Assembly: GCA_002359185.1 (NCBI GenBank)
Contig: DEML01000031.1
Span: 1-35,169, forward strand
Direction of reading: 5' to 3'
DNA from: Planctomycetaceae bacterium UBA2671
GTDB taxonomy: Bacteria; Planctomycetota; Planctomycetia; Planctomycetales; Planctomycetaceae
Length of the DNA stretch: 35,169 bases
Shown: positions 26,254 through 35,164 of the stretch, piece after piece
Layout of the letters: each line of letters opens with the position of its first letter
Numbering within the stretch: the first letter of the stretch is position 1
Made by a program: the position numbers and the translations under genes
The notes under the pieces: generated by a model
What the model was told of the DNA's origin: nothing
What the model saw: the letters and a program-made list of their open reading frames with translations, nothing else
Database searches by the model: none

Positions 26254-27576
26254 TTAAACTTCAGTTGATTTCGGTTGCTTCAAGCCGATACCGGAATAGA
26301 AGAAGCCACGAGCAAACATCTTTTGAGGATCATAGAGATTCCGACCATCAAAGATGGCCTGGCTCTTGAGTTGCTGCTTCATGAAGTTGAAATCGGGAGT
26401 TCGATATTCATTCCACTCCGTACAAATCGCCAGTACATCCGCTCCTTCAACGGTTTCGTATTGATGTTTGCAGTAAGTGATCTTGTCATCATAAACCGAT
26501 TTTACATTTTCCATCGCGACTGGATCATGGGCGCGAATTGAGGCACCAGCTTCGAGGAGTTGATCGATCAGAGTCAACGCAGGGGCTTCACGGATGTCAT
26601 CGGTACGAGGCTTGAAGGCCAGTCCCCAGATTGCAATGGTTTTACCTTTTAGATCGCTGCCAAAAAATCGCTTAATCTTCTCAAATAAAACGCTTTTTTG
26701 CGATTTATTGACGTTGTCGACCGACTGCAGCAACTGAGAACTGACCTGGTGTTCGGAAGCGGTCGCCATGAGAGCGCGGACATCTTTGGGGAAGCAGGAA
26801 CCGCCGTACCCGACGCCAGGAAACAGAAATTGAAATCCGATCCGCTGATCGTGACCAATCCCCTTGCGGACTTCATTCACATCTGCTCCGACAACCTCAC
26901 AAAGATTGGCCATCTCATTAATAAAGCTGATTTTCGTGGCCAACATGCAATTGGCCACATATTTTGTCATCTCCGCGCTCTCCAGTCCCATGACCAGGAA
27001 GGGGTGTTCAGTGCGCAAAAATGGTTTGTACAGCTCTTCCAAAACCTCAGCTGCTTCTGTGGTCATCACCCCAACAACAACGCGATCGGGTTTGGTAAAA
27101 TCGTCGATCGCGCAACCCTCTTTGAGGAATTCCGGATTGGAAGCGACGTGCACTTCACGGTTGAGTGTTTCCTTAAGTCGCTCGTAAACTTTGCGATTGG
27201 TACCGACAGGAACTGTACTCTTACAGATGACAATCGCATTTTCTTCAAGGTGAGCAGCAACCGAATCGCAAGCGGACCAAATTCCCGTAAGGTCAGCTGA
27301 TCCATCCTCGCCCATCGGCGTTCCCACTGCCAGAAAAACACAACGGGCCTCGGGAGTACATTCGGCGACATCAGTCGTAAATTTCAAACGGCCTGCAGCT
27401 GCATTTCGCTTTACCAGTTCCGTCAAGCCGGGCTCATAGATTGGAATCTCACCCTGATTAAGCCTTTCAATTTTACCGGCATTGATATCAACACAGGTTA
27501 CATCATTTCCACTTTCTGCAAAGCAGGTTCCTGTGACTAATCCGACATATCCCGTCCCGATAACAACGATTTTCAT
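26254..27576 (-). CDS. ugd: UDP-glucose 6-dehydrogenase
   Basis: The enzyme makes UDP-glucuronate from UDP-glucose with two NAD+. The 440-residue protein has the N-terminal NAD site (VIGTGYVGLVTG), KSTVPVGT, the substrate block NPEFLKEGCAIDDF and the catalytic cysteine in PGVGYGGSCFPKD. The C-terminal domain (about 315-430) has GLAFKPRTDDIREAPAL. The length is normal for the family. AGAGGGG stands just before the ATG. UDP-glucuronate feeds exopolysaccharide or lipopolysaccharide sugars, and the next gene upstream on the same strand, dTDP-glucose dehydratase, serves the same kind of pathway. The 159-base gap leaves cotranscription uncertain. Confidence 0.95.
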   Translation of the reverse strand: MKIVVIGTGYVGLVTGTCFAESGNDVTCVDINAGKIERLNQGEIPIYEPGLTELVKRNAAAGRLKFTTDVAECTPEARCVFLAVGTPMGEDGSADLTGIWSACDSVAAHLEENAIVICKSTVPVGTNRKVYERLKETLNREVHVASNPEFLKEGCAIDDFTKPDRVVVGVMTTEAAEVLEELYKPFLRTEHPFLVMGLESAEMTKYVANCMLATKISFINEMANLCEVVGADVNEVRKGIGHDQRIGFQFLFPGVGYGGSCFPKDVRALMATASEHQVSSQLLQSVDNVNKSQKSVLFEKIKRFFGSDLKGKTIAIWGLAFKPRTDDIREAPALTLIDQLLEAGASIRAHDPVAMENVKSVYDDKITYCKHQYETVEGADVLAICTEWNEYRTPDFNFMKQQLKSQAIFDGRNLYDPQKMFARGFFYSGIGLKQPKSTEV

Positions 27577-27735
27577 GCTGCCCCTCTGTTTAACCGTAAT
27601 CTCTGTGCAATATGTATTAGGTGTCGAATTGATATGATTTCTGCAATCAATCCGGTGTTTATATCATCTTATTTCTGAAATGTTTCAGGGTCACATCATA
27701 GGGAATCGCGAAAAGCGACGCGAGACTGAACAGAC

Positions 27736-28785
27736 TCAGGAATCCTGACGATATTGTCGGTTGTAATATTCCCGGTATTCTCCTGAGCAGACATGGTCGA
27801 TCCACTCTTGATTCGAAAGATACCAGGCAACCGTTTCACGGAGTCCAAATTCAAAGTCAACTTCCGGTTCCCAACCAAGTTCTCTCTCGGCTTTTGAGCA
27901 ATCAATCGCATAACGGCGATCATGACCGGGACGATCTTCAACATATGTGATTAGCGATTTAGGCTTATCGAGAATTTCCAACAACAGTTCCGTCAGTCGT
28001 ATATTCTGCAATTCACAGCAACCTCCGAAATTATAGACCTCCCCTGCCCTCCCCATCTGCAAAGCAGCCAGAATGCCTCGGCAATGGTCGCTGACGTGAA
28101 TCCAGTCACGAATATTCTTGCCATCACCATAAACCGGTAAAGACTGATCCCTCTGAGCATTTGCAATAAATAACGGCAGAAGCTTTTCCGGAAACTGATA
28201 CGGGCCGTAATTATTCGAACATCGAGTGATGATTGCTGGAAAGTCGAAAGTATGACAATAGCTTCTTACAAGCAGATCAGCCGCGGCCTTTGATGCCGAG
28301 TATGGACTATTCGGTGCAAGGGGTGTCTCTTCGGTAAAAAAGCCCTCGTCTCCCAGACTTCCATAAACCTCATCTGTGGAGACCTGCAGGAAGCATTTAA
28401 CGTTCTCTCGGCGGGCAGCATCGAGCAGAACCTGAGTTCCATTAATGTTTGTTTGTACGAAGGGTGTGGAATCAAGAATACTGCGATCGACGTGCGACTC
28501 GGCTGCAAAATTGATCACAGTGTCTATCTGCTGATCTTTTAATACGTGCTTTACCAGAGTGGAGTCTGTGATATCGCCCTGAATCATTTGATAGCGATGA
28601 TTCGATTCAATCTCGATCAGATTTTCAGGGTTGCCTGCATAAGTCAGTTTATCGAGATTGCAGATTCGAATTTCAGGTAGTGAATCCTGAAAATTCTGTA
28701 GTAGCATCCGAATGAAATTCGAACCGATAAATCCGCACCCACCGGTGATCAGTAAATTCCGTGGTTGATATCTGACCGTATCCAT
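27736..28785 (-). CDS. rfbB: dTDP-glucose 4,6-dehydratase
   Basis: The start is set at the ATG at 28785. A longer form from TTG 28842 is less likely. The 349-residue SDR protein has the Rossmann motif TGGCGFIGSNF (about 14-24), the STDEVYGSLGDEGFF block carrying the catalytic Asp-Glu pair, and the YSASKAA Tyr-Lys motif. RPGHDRRYAIDCSKAERELG near the C-terminus is typical of RmlB/RfbB. It converts dTDP-glucose to dTDP-4-keto-6-deoxyglucose, the first committed step to dTDP-rhamnose and related sugars. RmlA, RmlC and RmlD are not in the window. The neighbouring ugd gene points to a cell-surface glycan role. Confidence 0.92.
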   Translation of the reverse strand: MDTVRYQPRNLLITGGCGFIGSNFIRMLLQNFQDSLPEIRICNLDKLTYAGNPENLIEIESNHRYQMIQGDITDSTLVKHVLKDQQIDTVINFAAESHVDRSILDSTPFVQTNINGTQVLLDAARRENVKCFLQVSTDEVYGSLGDEGFFTEETPLAPNSPYSASKAAADLLVRSYCHTFDFPAIITRCSNNYGPYQFPEKLLPLFIANAQRDQSLPVYGDGKNIRDWIHVSDHCRGILAALQMGRAGEVYNFGGCCELQNIRLTELLLEILDKPKSLITYVEDRPGHDRRYAIDCSKAERELGWEPEVDFEFGLRETVAWYLSNQEWIDHVCSGEYREYYNRQYRQDS

Positions 28786-28882
28786 GAGAGATTTTGAAAT
28801 CTTTAGTGCGAGTAATGCAGCTTGAAAAGAATGACAATGCAAAGCACTGCTGGACTAGCCTGCAGTGGCACACAGTATCGCA

Positions 28883-29584
28883 TTACTTGATGGGGTTGCC
28901 GTAGATTTTGATGTCATCGAAACGACCAGGATCATCGAACGAGCCAATGCCGATGCGTCCGTGCTGAAAGGTCTTGTCGGTGGCTGTCATGATTGGGGTT
29001 TCCATGTCATCGAAATAGATTTCGATGGTTCCATCCTGCACTTTTCGAATGACACGGGCATGGTGCCATTCGTCATCCCAGTTGGTGCCGGGTGTCGTTT
29101 TTGTGGAAATCTTTGTGCGTGGAGCGTCGTTAACGATAAAAATCTGATTGGCGTGATCGTCCGTTTTTTTGCCGAAATGGACGTAATAGAAATGAGATTC
29201 GTCCTGATATCCAAAGAAGAGGCACAGGGAACGATGATTATAATCGGGGGAAGTCGATTGCAGTTTCAGATCGAGGATCACATCTGCGAATTCACCACCC
29301 TGATAGATTGCCCGGTTATAAGGAGAACGAACAGGTGGCTCGTAGTTGCTCTTTTTCTTGATCAGGCTAAAGACATGATTGTTTCCTTCCTGCTGAATTT
29401 CCCAGGCTGAATTGTCAGTCGGTTTCCAATCTCTAGTGCCGTGTTCGAAATCTTCTGTGGCTATCAGCGGTAAACCTTTAAGCGATTCACTTTGAGGCTT
29501 TTCCGCAGAGGCAACTGCAGGCAATACGATTGTCAGCAATGAAAAAAGTAGACCGAGTTTATAATGCGTATATGGCTTCTTCAT
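28883..29584 (-). CDS. Exported LamG/DUF1080-like protein
   Basis: The start is set at the ATG at 29584, preceded by AGGA at eight bases. The 233-residue protein has a signal peptide (about 1-28, LLFSLLTIVLPAVASA). The mature part resembles concanavalin-like DUF1080/3-keto-disaccharide hydrolase domains: EDFEHGTRDWKPTDNSAWEI, then SLCLFFGYQDESHFYYVHF, WHHARVIRKVQDGTIEIYFDD and RIGIGSFDDPGRFDDIKIYG. Such domains are very abundant in planctomycetes and often carry sugar-binding or sugar-cleaving activity. This one is a single domain and no catalytic residue can be named. A large plus-strand ORF overlapping it is a shadow. Confidence 0.8.
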   Translation of the reverse strand: MKKPYTHYKLGLLFSLLTIVLPAVASAEKPQSESLKGLPLIATEDFEHGTRDWKPTDNSAWEIQQEGNNHVFSLIKKKSNYEPPVRSPYNRAIYQGGEFADVILDLKLQSTSPDYNHRSLCLFFGYQDESHFYYVHFGKKTDDHANQIFIVNDAPRTKISTKTTPGTNWDDEWHHARVIRKVQDGTIEIYFDDMETPIMTATDKTFQHGRIGIGSFDDPGRFDDIKIYGNPIK

Positions 29585-29719
29585 GGATTGTTTCCTGTCA
29601 GACGTTGTTATTGACAATGGTCGTTATTGACAATGGTTCAATCCATTAAGTTAGCCGACTGGAAACTGGTTCTCAATCATCGGACAGGATTTCATGGAGA
29701 TCAGTTGTGAAAACAGCAG

Positions 29720-29819
29720 GTAGGACAGGCTTCCAGCCTGTTTGCTTTTTCATTTCAACCGTTTCGCAAAGCACATAAGAGTACTGAACTTTAAGAGACA
29801 GGCTGGAAGCCTGTCCTAC
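29720..29819. repeat. Intergenic twin-hairpin inverted repeat (element d)
   Basis: Two perfect 22-base arms (29720-29741 and 29798-29819) are separated by 56 bases. Each arm holds its own palindrome, CAGGCTtccAGCCTG. The arm begins GTAGG, as does the one at 3019. It ends 16 bases before the stop of the TIGR03545 gene. Confidence 0.9.
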
Positions 29820-29835
29820 GTTGGCTTATTCATAC

Positions 29836-31791
29836 TTATCGAATCAGGCGATCGAAAATACCACTGGCGGGGCGGATGGCGACGTTTTCGATCATCCCAT
29901 TGGCAAGTCGTTCATTCACATTCAATTCGGACAATAAGGATTGATATTGATCGTTCAGCCGAACATTGAATTTTTTGATTTGAGTATCGATTTCCCTCTG
30001 TGCCAGTGAAAAGGCTTCGCTCTGACGGAGATCGAGTTCTTTTTGAATGCTTTGCTGCAGACCGGAGACAATCTTCTGGCCGATCTCGGAGTGAACTTGA
30101 ATCGCAGGCGATTTGATTGGCCCGGATATCTGGACTTCTCCCTCAATCTCATTAATTGAGGAAAATGCCGATATCAGCAAATCGGTGGGTGAAAAGGGAC
30201 GAACATCAAGTCTGGACAGAGTCGTGGATGTCAATTGAACAGGACTCACGACATCAAATTCGACATCGTTTTGCTTCCATTTCAATTTGGCCTGCATATT
30301 TGGCCCCGAGGTCACCACGTGAAAATCGGCGACCAGTTGTTTAGCCTGCAGGGCGATATTGATTTTGTCGTGCTCGGCAAGTTTCTGTGTGGGGAATTGA
30401 TCGGTCGTCACGTGACATAAGAATTCGAATTGGGGAGTTGAAGTGGTTTGATCCCATTTCCCACTGACGATGTACTGCCCCTGATGTTCAATTTCGAAAT
30501 GGTAATTCATGGGCTTGCCGTATTGACGCTGATTGTGAGTGATGTCCTGAAAGTTCCCTGTAAATAAAATTGGCTTCCTGTTGAGATTCGCAATGCCATC
30601 GAGATTAATCTTACGAATCAGGAATGCTGGAAGGGCGTCAGATGTATCAAAGTCAATCGTCCGTCCAAGTTGACGTTCAGGTTGATAATCTTCTGTGGCA
30701 ACAGCCATACATTTTTGAACAAAGGGAATCCAGGCAGAAAGTTCTTCGAATTGTCGAGCTGCTTCCGGGCCGACAATCGCAACGGTCAAATCATTGGCAT
30801 TCAGAGGGATGCTTTCGATCTTTTTTCGAAGCTGCTCGAAGTCACGATCCTTGGCGGCATCCAACTCCATCAGATCGATTCGTACCTGCTGTGGCAAAAC
30901 CTGGAATTCGGTTTTGAGTCGTTTGCTTTCATTAACCAGTTCGTCCACTTTGCGGGCAATTTGGGCAAAATCATTCAATTTATTAAGTGGGTTGCCACGT
31001 TTGGCCTCTTCCAGTTGCTTTTTCAGAATGTCAATTTCCGCTTTCAACTGTGTCGATTGATTTTGATAAGACTGAAATCGATTTTTCCAGTAATTCTCTT
31101 TCAGCTTTGCCAGTTGTATCGTTTCGAGCTTGTTGGGATCGTAAGTTTCCAAAGTTTGCTCGAGCAAACTTTGCAGAAAAGATTGACCTGCACGCTGGGC
31201 ATAACCACCGATCACTTCGGCTTGTTCACCGAATGGAATGGACCACCCACCGGCTTCGGTTTCAACCTTTTTAAAATCAAGAGTTGACTCGGTATTCCAG
31301 CGAATCTGCTTAATGTCTGCATATTCGACAATGAATTTCTTCCGCAACAATGCGTCGCGATTGAGTTGAACCTGTACCTGTCCAATTTCTACAGCATTGG
31401 TGCCGGGACGATCTTTACTCCCAATTTCGATCTGGTTCAATTCCAGATTCGTTTTGAAAAAGTTAGAGTTCAGTTGTTGAATTCCGACGACGGTTTGTAG
31501 AGCAGCAGACGAACTCTGAGTAATTGTCAAATGCAGTAAAGGTTCGAATCCAAAAGTGATCATCGCCCAGCAAAGGACAGCTAAGGTCAACCTGGGAACG
31601 AGATAACCCCAGCGGACACCGGTATGAAATGAGTTTCGCTTTTTCCGGGTCGTTTCAGATGTGGAATGCCGCTCTTCCTGAATTCGTAATCGTTGATTCT
31701 TCCTCCCCAATTCCGCCTCCCCCTGCCCTCGCTGGAGGGGATGAGGGAAAGACCGATGTGAAATGTGGGAATTTGAGTAAGAGGGTTTCAT
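29836..31791 (-). CDS. TIGR03545-family membrane protein (AsmA-like layout)
   Basis: The ATG at 31791 follows GAGG by six bases. The 651-residue protein has a basic cytoplasmic tail (1-60), one membrane helix (about 64-83), then a long extracytoplasmic part with a coiled-coil section (about 210-310; YQNQSTQLKAEIDILKKQLE) and C-terminal beta-rich AsmA-like segments (about 390-590). The TIGR03545 assignment rests on this layout, and on pairing with the next gene, which looks like TIGR03546. The two families are known to occur side by side. Function is unknown. AsmA-type proteins act in envelope lipid handling. Residues about 12-32 of the tail are encoded by a dispersed-type GC-rich hairpin (31700-31751). 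Confidence 0.82.
   Translation of the reverse strand: MKPSYSNSHISHRSFPHPLQRGQGEAELGRKNQRLRIQEERHSTSETTRKKRNSFHTGVRWGYLVPRLTLAVLCWAMITFGFEPLLHLTITQSSSAALQTVVGIQQLNSNFFKTNLELNQIEIGSKDRPGTNAVEIGQVQVQLNRDALLRKKFIVEYADIKQIRWNTESTLDFKKVETEAGGWSIPFGEQAEVIGGYAQRAGQSFLQSLLEQTLETYDPNKLETIQLAKLKENYWKNRFQSYQNQSTQLKAEIDILKKQLEEAKRGNPLNKLNDFAQIARKVDELVNESKRLKTEFQVLPQQVRIDLMELDAAKDRDFEQLRKKIESIPLNANDLTVAIVGPEAARQFEELSAWIPFVQKCMAVATEDYQPERQLGRTIDFDTSDALPAFLIRKINLDGIANLNRKPILFTGNFQDITHNQRQYGKPMNYHFEIEHQGQYIVSGKWDQTTSTPQFEFLCHVTTDQFPTQKLAEHDKINIALQAKQLVADFHVVTSGPNMQAKLKWKQNDVEFDVVSPVQLTSTTLSRLDVRPFSPTDLLISAFSSINEIEGEVQISGPIKSPAIQVHSEIGQKIVSGLQQSIQKELDLRQSEAFSLAQREIDTQIKKFNVRLNDQYQSLLSELNVNERLANGMIENVAIRPASGIFDRLIR
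31700..31751. repeat. GC-rich repeat-like hairpin inside the TIGR03545 gene
   Basis: On the plus strand CCTCCCCCTGCCCTCGCTGG and AGGGGATGAGGG form an imperfect hairpin in a segment unlike its surroundings. It encodes HPLQRGQGEAELGRK in the cytoplasmic tail. Similar PHP-PL-GEG peptides arise where dispersed repeats have entered coding sequence. Confidence 0.55.
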
Positions 31792-31846
31792 AGATAACCT
31801 CAAAATGACCGCTATAAATGTTTACCACCAAAATCAATGTAATACT

Positions 31847-32356
31847 TTAGACAGCCGAGTGGATTTTTTCGGCCCATTCTGCTCCCCACAACCAGGTAGC
31901 GACTCGGTATTTTCTAATGCGAGCCGTGATTGCAGGTTCATATTTGCGAACAAGCGGAAGAATGCAGCAATACGCGGGCAGGCTGAGTAAACATCCCAGA
32001 AGTAACGATCCCATGACGGCGGTATTATTAAAATCTGTCCACGGGACCAGAGGTCGCGAATACAACCAGATCCAAAGCGGTTGCAAAGATTCCTGTGTCA
32101 GCACGAATTCGCCGAGCTTTGCACAAACGGAGTCCAGGGAAATCGCGAGCCAGGAAAAGAGAAACGTGCTGAAAAAAAGAGCGGGCAAGCTGATGCTGAA
32201 AGAGGAAACCCCCATTAAAACAAGCAGTGCGAGGAGATTTCCCTTAGGGATTAAGCCAACCAGGAGACCACAAGCGATGCCTGCAGCAATTTGTCGATGA
32301 GAGCACTCAGCTGTCAGCGCACGTATGAATAGACGCAGCGATTTCACGATAAACAT
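31847..32356 (-). CDS. TIGR03546-family (DUF2062-like) membrane protein
   Basis: The start at ATG 32356 is preceded by GGGGGA at six bases. A longer in-frame form reaches 32401. The 169-residue protein has a basic start (FIVKSLRLFIRALTAECSH) and then three to four helices (about 24-65, 100-135 region), including AAGIACGLLVGLIPKGNLLAL, which resembles the DUF2062 entry motif. It lies 55 bases upstream of the TIGR03545 gene on the same strand, and the two families co-occur, so they probably work together in the envelope. The function is not known. Confidence 0.82.
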   Translation of the reverse strand: MFIVKSLRLFIRALTAECSHRQIAAGIACGLLVGLIPKGNLLALLVLMGVSSFSISLPALFFSTFLFSWLAISLDSVCAKLGEFVLTQESLQPLWIWLYSRPLVPWTDFNNTAVMGSLLLGCLLSLPAYCCILPLVRKYEPAITARIRKYRVATWLWGAEWAEKIHSAV

Positions 32357-32416
32357 GACTTGTCCCCCGACAATTGCTCCGTATGCCGAAAAATACCACA
32401 TCGGAGCCTCGTTTTG

Positions 32417-32484
32417 TAATCGGCATAACGATTACGTTTTCCCTGTTTTGACTTATCGGTATTCTATTAATCGGCTAAGTCAAA
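32417..32484. promoter_or_regulatory. Repeated elements in the divergent XylR/TIGR03546 promoter region
   Basis: TAATCGGC occurs twice (32417-32424 and 32468-32475), 51 bases apart. Overlapping it, TTTGACTTA (32447-32455) and TAAGTCAAA (32476-32484) form a perfect inverted repeat with a 20-base spacer. These sites lie between the divergent starts at 32356 and 32558, as expected for regulator binding. Confidence 0.45.
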
Positions 32485-32557
32485 GGGCTGTTCCGATTTG
32501 ATTCGATTTGTAAAACTTGCATGAGCCATCAAGCCAGATGGATACGAACTGAGAGAT

Positions 32558-33724
32558 ATGACAGAGCGTCCACGAGTTGCATTATTTGTCGAAACTTCCA
32601 GCGAATTTGGAAGGCTGGTTCTGCGTGGAATCAAGCAATATGTGCAGGCTCATGCCTCCTGGTCGATTTATCTGCAACAGAGGGATTTGAACACACGGCT
32701 TCCTGTCTGGCTGAATGACTGGCGAGGGGATGGAATCATCAGCCGCTCGACAAATCCTCAATTTGCCGAGCTAGTCCTGGAATCGGGTCTGCCGATTGTC
32801 GATTTGACGGATCGCTGGGGAGATTTGGGATTACCGCAGATCTGGGCCGACCACTATGCGATCGGTCGAATGGCAGCTGAGCATTTGATTGAACGTCAGT
32901 TTCGCCATTTTGGATTTGCAGGTTTTCAGAACGAAACCTGGTCGGATTTACGGTATCAGGGGTTTCAGGATGCCATCATTGCAGCTGGGTTTTCCACAGC
33001 TTCCTTCGTCTCGCCCTGGGAAATGACTGCTGGAAAGAGTTGGGATGATGAATTCACCTCACTGGTCAACTGGATCAAGACTCTTCCGAATCCCGTCGGA
33101 ATTATGGCCGCGAATGACATCAGAGGTCAGCAGATCCTGGATGCGTGCTGTGAGGTTGACCTCGCAGTGCCGGAACAGGCTGCCGTGATTGGATGCGATA
33201 ATGACGCCATCCGCTGTGAATTGTGCGATCCCCCACTGACAAGCATCATCCCGAATGCCGAGCGAATTGGATATCGGGCAGCGGAATTGCTGGATCAACT
33301 GATGAAAGGATTTCGTAAAGATGCATCGCGGGAAGTAATCAAACCGTCAGGGATTTTGACACGTAAATCAACGGACATTCTCGCAATTGACGATGCCGAT
33401 ATTGCAGATGCGGTTCGAATTATCAGAGAAAAGGCACTCTCAGGCATTCGTGTGGAAGATATTCTGGAATTAGTCCCTGTTTCGCGAAGCACTCTCGAAC
33501 GGGGGGTCAGAAAGTACCTGAAACGCTCTCCGCAGGCAGAAATCCGACGTGTCCAACTGGCTCATGCCTGTGATCTGCTTGTACAAACCGACCTGACCTT
33601 GCCGGAAATCGCCAGAAGGTGTGGATTTGTTCACTCGGAATACTTTAGCGTCGTTTTTAAACGGCAAATTCGTATGACCCCAGGTCAATATCGAGCAATG
33701 AATACCTCTTCAGGAGCGTTTTAA
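32558..33724 (+). CDS. XylR-like transcriptional regulator (second copy)
   Basis: The 388-residue protein has the same plan as the regulator at 11702-12877: a PBP-like sensor (about 5-270; VALFVETSSEFGRLVLRGI, then AVIGCDNDAIRCELCDPPLT) and an AraC-type DNA-binding domain (about 280-380; LTLPEIARRCGFVHSEYFS, MTPGQYR). The two are clear paralogues along their length. The shared CELCxPPLxS stretch and LAIDD-DIA hinge are nearly the same. The ligand is unknown. It is divergent from the TIGR03546 gene, and the spacer holds candidate operators. A ribosome binding site, GAGAGATATG, is modest. Confidence 0.88.
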   Translation: MTERPRVALFVETSSEFGRLVLRGIKQYVQAHASWSIYLQQRDLNTRLPVWLNDWRGDGIISRSTNPQFAELVLESGLPIVDLTDRWGDLGLPQIWADHYAIGRMAAEHLIERQFRHFGFAGFQNETWSDLRYQGFQDAIIAAGFSTASFVSPWEMTAGKSWDDEFTSLVNWIKTLPNPVGIMAANDIRGQQILDACCEVDLAVPEQAAVIGCDNDAIRCELCDPPLTSIIPNAERIGYRAAELLDQLMKGFRKDASREVIKPSGILTRKSTDILAIDDADIADAVRIIREKALSGIRVEDILELVPVSRSTLERGVRKYLKRSPQAEIRRVQLAHACDLLVQTDLTLPEIARRCGFVHSEYFSVVFKRQIRMTPGQYRAMNTSSGAF

Positions 33725-33965
33725 CCCCCTGGATGCGAACACCTCTAATTCATTTCGTGAGGCTGAAGAGTTGCATAGCCAGTGACTGCAAATTTTCTTC
33801 CAGGTGAATGAGAGAGCTTGTAAAGTCTACCGAATGCTGGAATCTCTCTTTTCTCAAAAGCTCAATGTCGACTACATTATTAGCAATCACATCTAATGAA
33901 GTTCCATTCTGTGAACTTGAACAAATCACTCAACCACCCTCTCCATTTTTATTCGGATTGTTATC

Positions 33966-35093
33966 GTGCCGAGATTTCGGTGTTTAATTCTGGGTGTGCT
34001 CATTCTGTGCGGTCTCGTAGCCGGCAGCGAGTATGCACTGCGATATCATTTCGATCTGGCAGCTCCCCAAATCGGTTTGAATTCTCAAAATTTCGGCTGG
34101 ACGGCTTGTAATCACAGTTATCTGGCAGCACCTGTTAATCAAACGATCACATTTGCAATTAAGCCCGGTGTGACAAACGATCTCCATTTCGGTGATGCAG
34201 GTTTTCGTCAAGCTGCAACATCAAGCAATTTGACTGCACCTGAAACGATTTGTCTCGGAGATGAGCGGGTACTTGCGCCAGAAATTGAACATCATCAGAC
34301 GTTTATTGCCTTGTGGGACCAACTATCAAATTCCTCCAGAGGCAGAAATGATGAGAGTTCCATCTGCAATGCTGGAATGCCTTATGGATGCCCCCTGTTA
34401 TGGCAAATTCAATTCGACGAGAGAATCCTACCATTAAAACCACGACGTGTGGTTTGCTTTATCGGACAAGCGTGCCTGCAAAACGACTATCATGTTCGTC
34501 GGTCGGTTATATTCGATGAGTACGGACAAATTGTTGCCTGTAAACATCCTGGCATTAAGAGCGTTGATAGGAATTCCCCACAAAAGAGACAGAAGAATCC
34601 TCTGGAAGACTATGCTTTGTTACGACTTGGAGTACCGGTCATCTGCAAATTCTTTTTAAATGATATGACTCAAAATGATCCATTAAGAACGGCATCGCCA
34701 ATGGTGATGAAAACAGCCGGCTCGAACGAATTTCTTCAGTTGAGCCTCAACCCACTGCTCGATATGGCAAAACGATGTCAGGCAGCGAATATTGAATTTT
34801 TCGTGGTTTATCTTCCAGATCAGGATGAGATCTTAAATCACGAAGGTCATCAAATCAGCAGAAATCACTCTGAAACTCATCGTCAGATAGCCAGTGAATA
34901 TTTGACGAACGCAGGTGTGCCGTTTATCGATTTGATATCATTACTCAAGTCAGACCCTCAAGTAGCCAACGCATTTAACAAACAGAGTGACCATTTCTCA
35001 GTCGCTGGACATCAGATGATCGCCGATCTGCTCGTTAAGTCGTTCAACCTCTCGCAGGCAACGAATGTAATGGAAAATCGCGTCACAAAATGA
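33966..35093 (+). CDS. SGNH-like protein lacking the nucleophile serine
   Basis: The 375-residue protein starts at GTG with no clear ribosome binding site, so the start is uncertain. A signal peptide or anchor is present (about 1-22, CLILGVLILCGLVAG). The block expected as GDSx reads CLGDERVL (98-100), so Glu replaces the nucleophilic Ser, confirmed as GGA GAT GAG. The later NAGMPYG (about 135-141) and the C-terminal DHFSVAGHQMIADLL (Asp342, His343) fit the SGNH layout of exported planctomycete esterases and acetyltransferase-like proteins. The loss of Ser suggests a binding or structural role, unless another residue serves. It follows the XylR-like gene by 241 bases. Confidence 0.7.
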   Translation: MPRFRCLILGVLILCGLVAGSEYALRYHFDLAAPQIGLNSQNFGWTACNHSYLAAPVNQTITFAIKPGVTNDLHFGDAGFRQAATSSNLTAPETICLGDERVLAPEIEHHQTFIALWDQLSNSSRGRNDESSICNAGMPYGCPLLWQIQFDERILPLKPRRVVCFIGQACLQNDYHVRRSVIFDEYGQIVACKHPGIKSVDRNSPQKRQKNPLEDYALLRLGVPVICKFFLNDMTQNDPLRTASPMVMKTAGSNEFLQLSLNPLLDMAKRCQAANIEFFVVYLPDQDEILNHEGHQISRNHSETHRQIASEYLTNAGVPFIDLISLLKSDPQVANAFNKQSDHFSVAGHQMIADLLVKSFNLSQATNVMENRVTK

Positions 35094-35102
35094 ACTGAAT
35101 TA

Positions 35103-35129
35103 CTATCGGCTGAAGCCGATAGGTTTTTT
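35103..35129 (+). terminator. Rho-independent terminator after the SGNH-like gene
   Basis: CTATCGGC and GCCGATAG form an eight-base stem with a TGAA loop, followed by G and TTTTTT. It starts ten bases after the stop codon at 35091-35093. Confidence 0.88.
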
Positions 35130-35164
35130 GGCCGTGAGCTTCGGACTGAAGTCCTTTCGCTCAC
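35103..35164. repeat. Twin hairpins at the window end (element e)
   Basis: After the terminator hairpin comes a second one: GTGAGC (35134-35139) and GCTCAC (35159-35164) enclose the palindrome GGACTGAAGTCC. Both hairpins carry a CTGAAG core. The element runs almost to the window edge, so its full extent is unknown. Confidence 0.6.

Noticed and set aside
26698..27300. 200-residue plus-strand ORF over ugd
   Set aside because: It is antisense to a gene with complete catalytic motifs and has low-complexity, non-family sequence.
28865..29410. 181-residue plus-strand ORF
   Set aside because: It is antisense to the exported LamG-like gene, which has a signal peptide, ribosome binding site and family blocks.
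30670..31287. 205-residue plus-strand ORF
   Set aside because: It is antisense to the TIGR03545 gene. The Phe-rich sequence is what the complement of its Lys/Gln/Glu-rich coiled coil would give.
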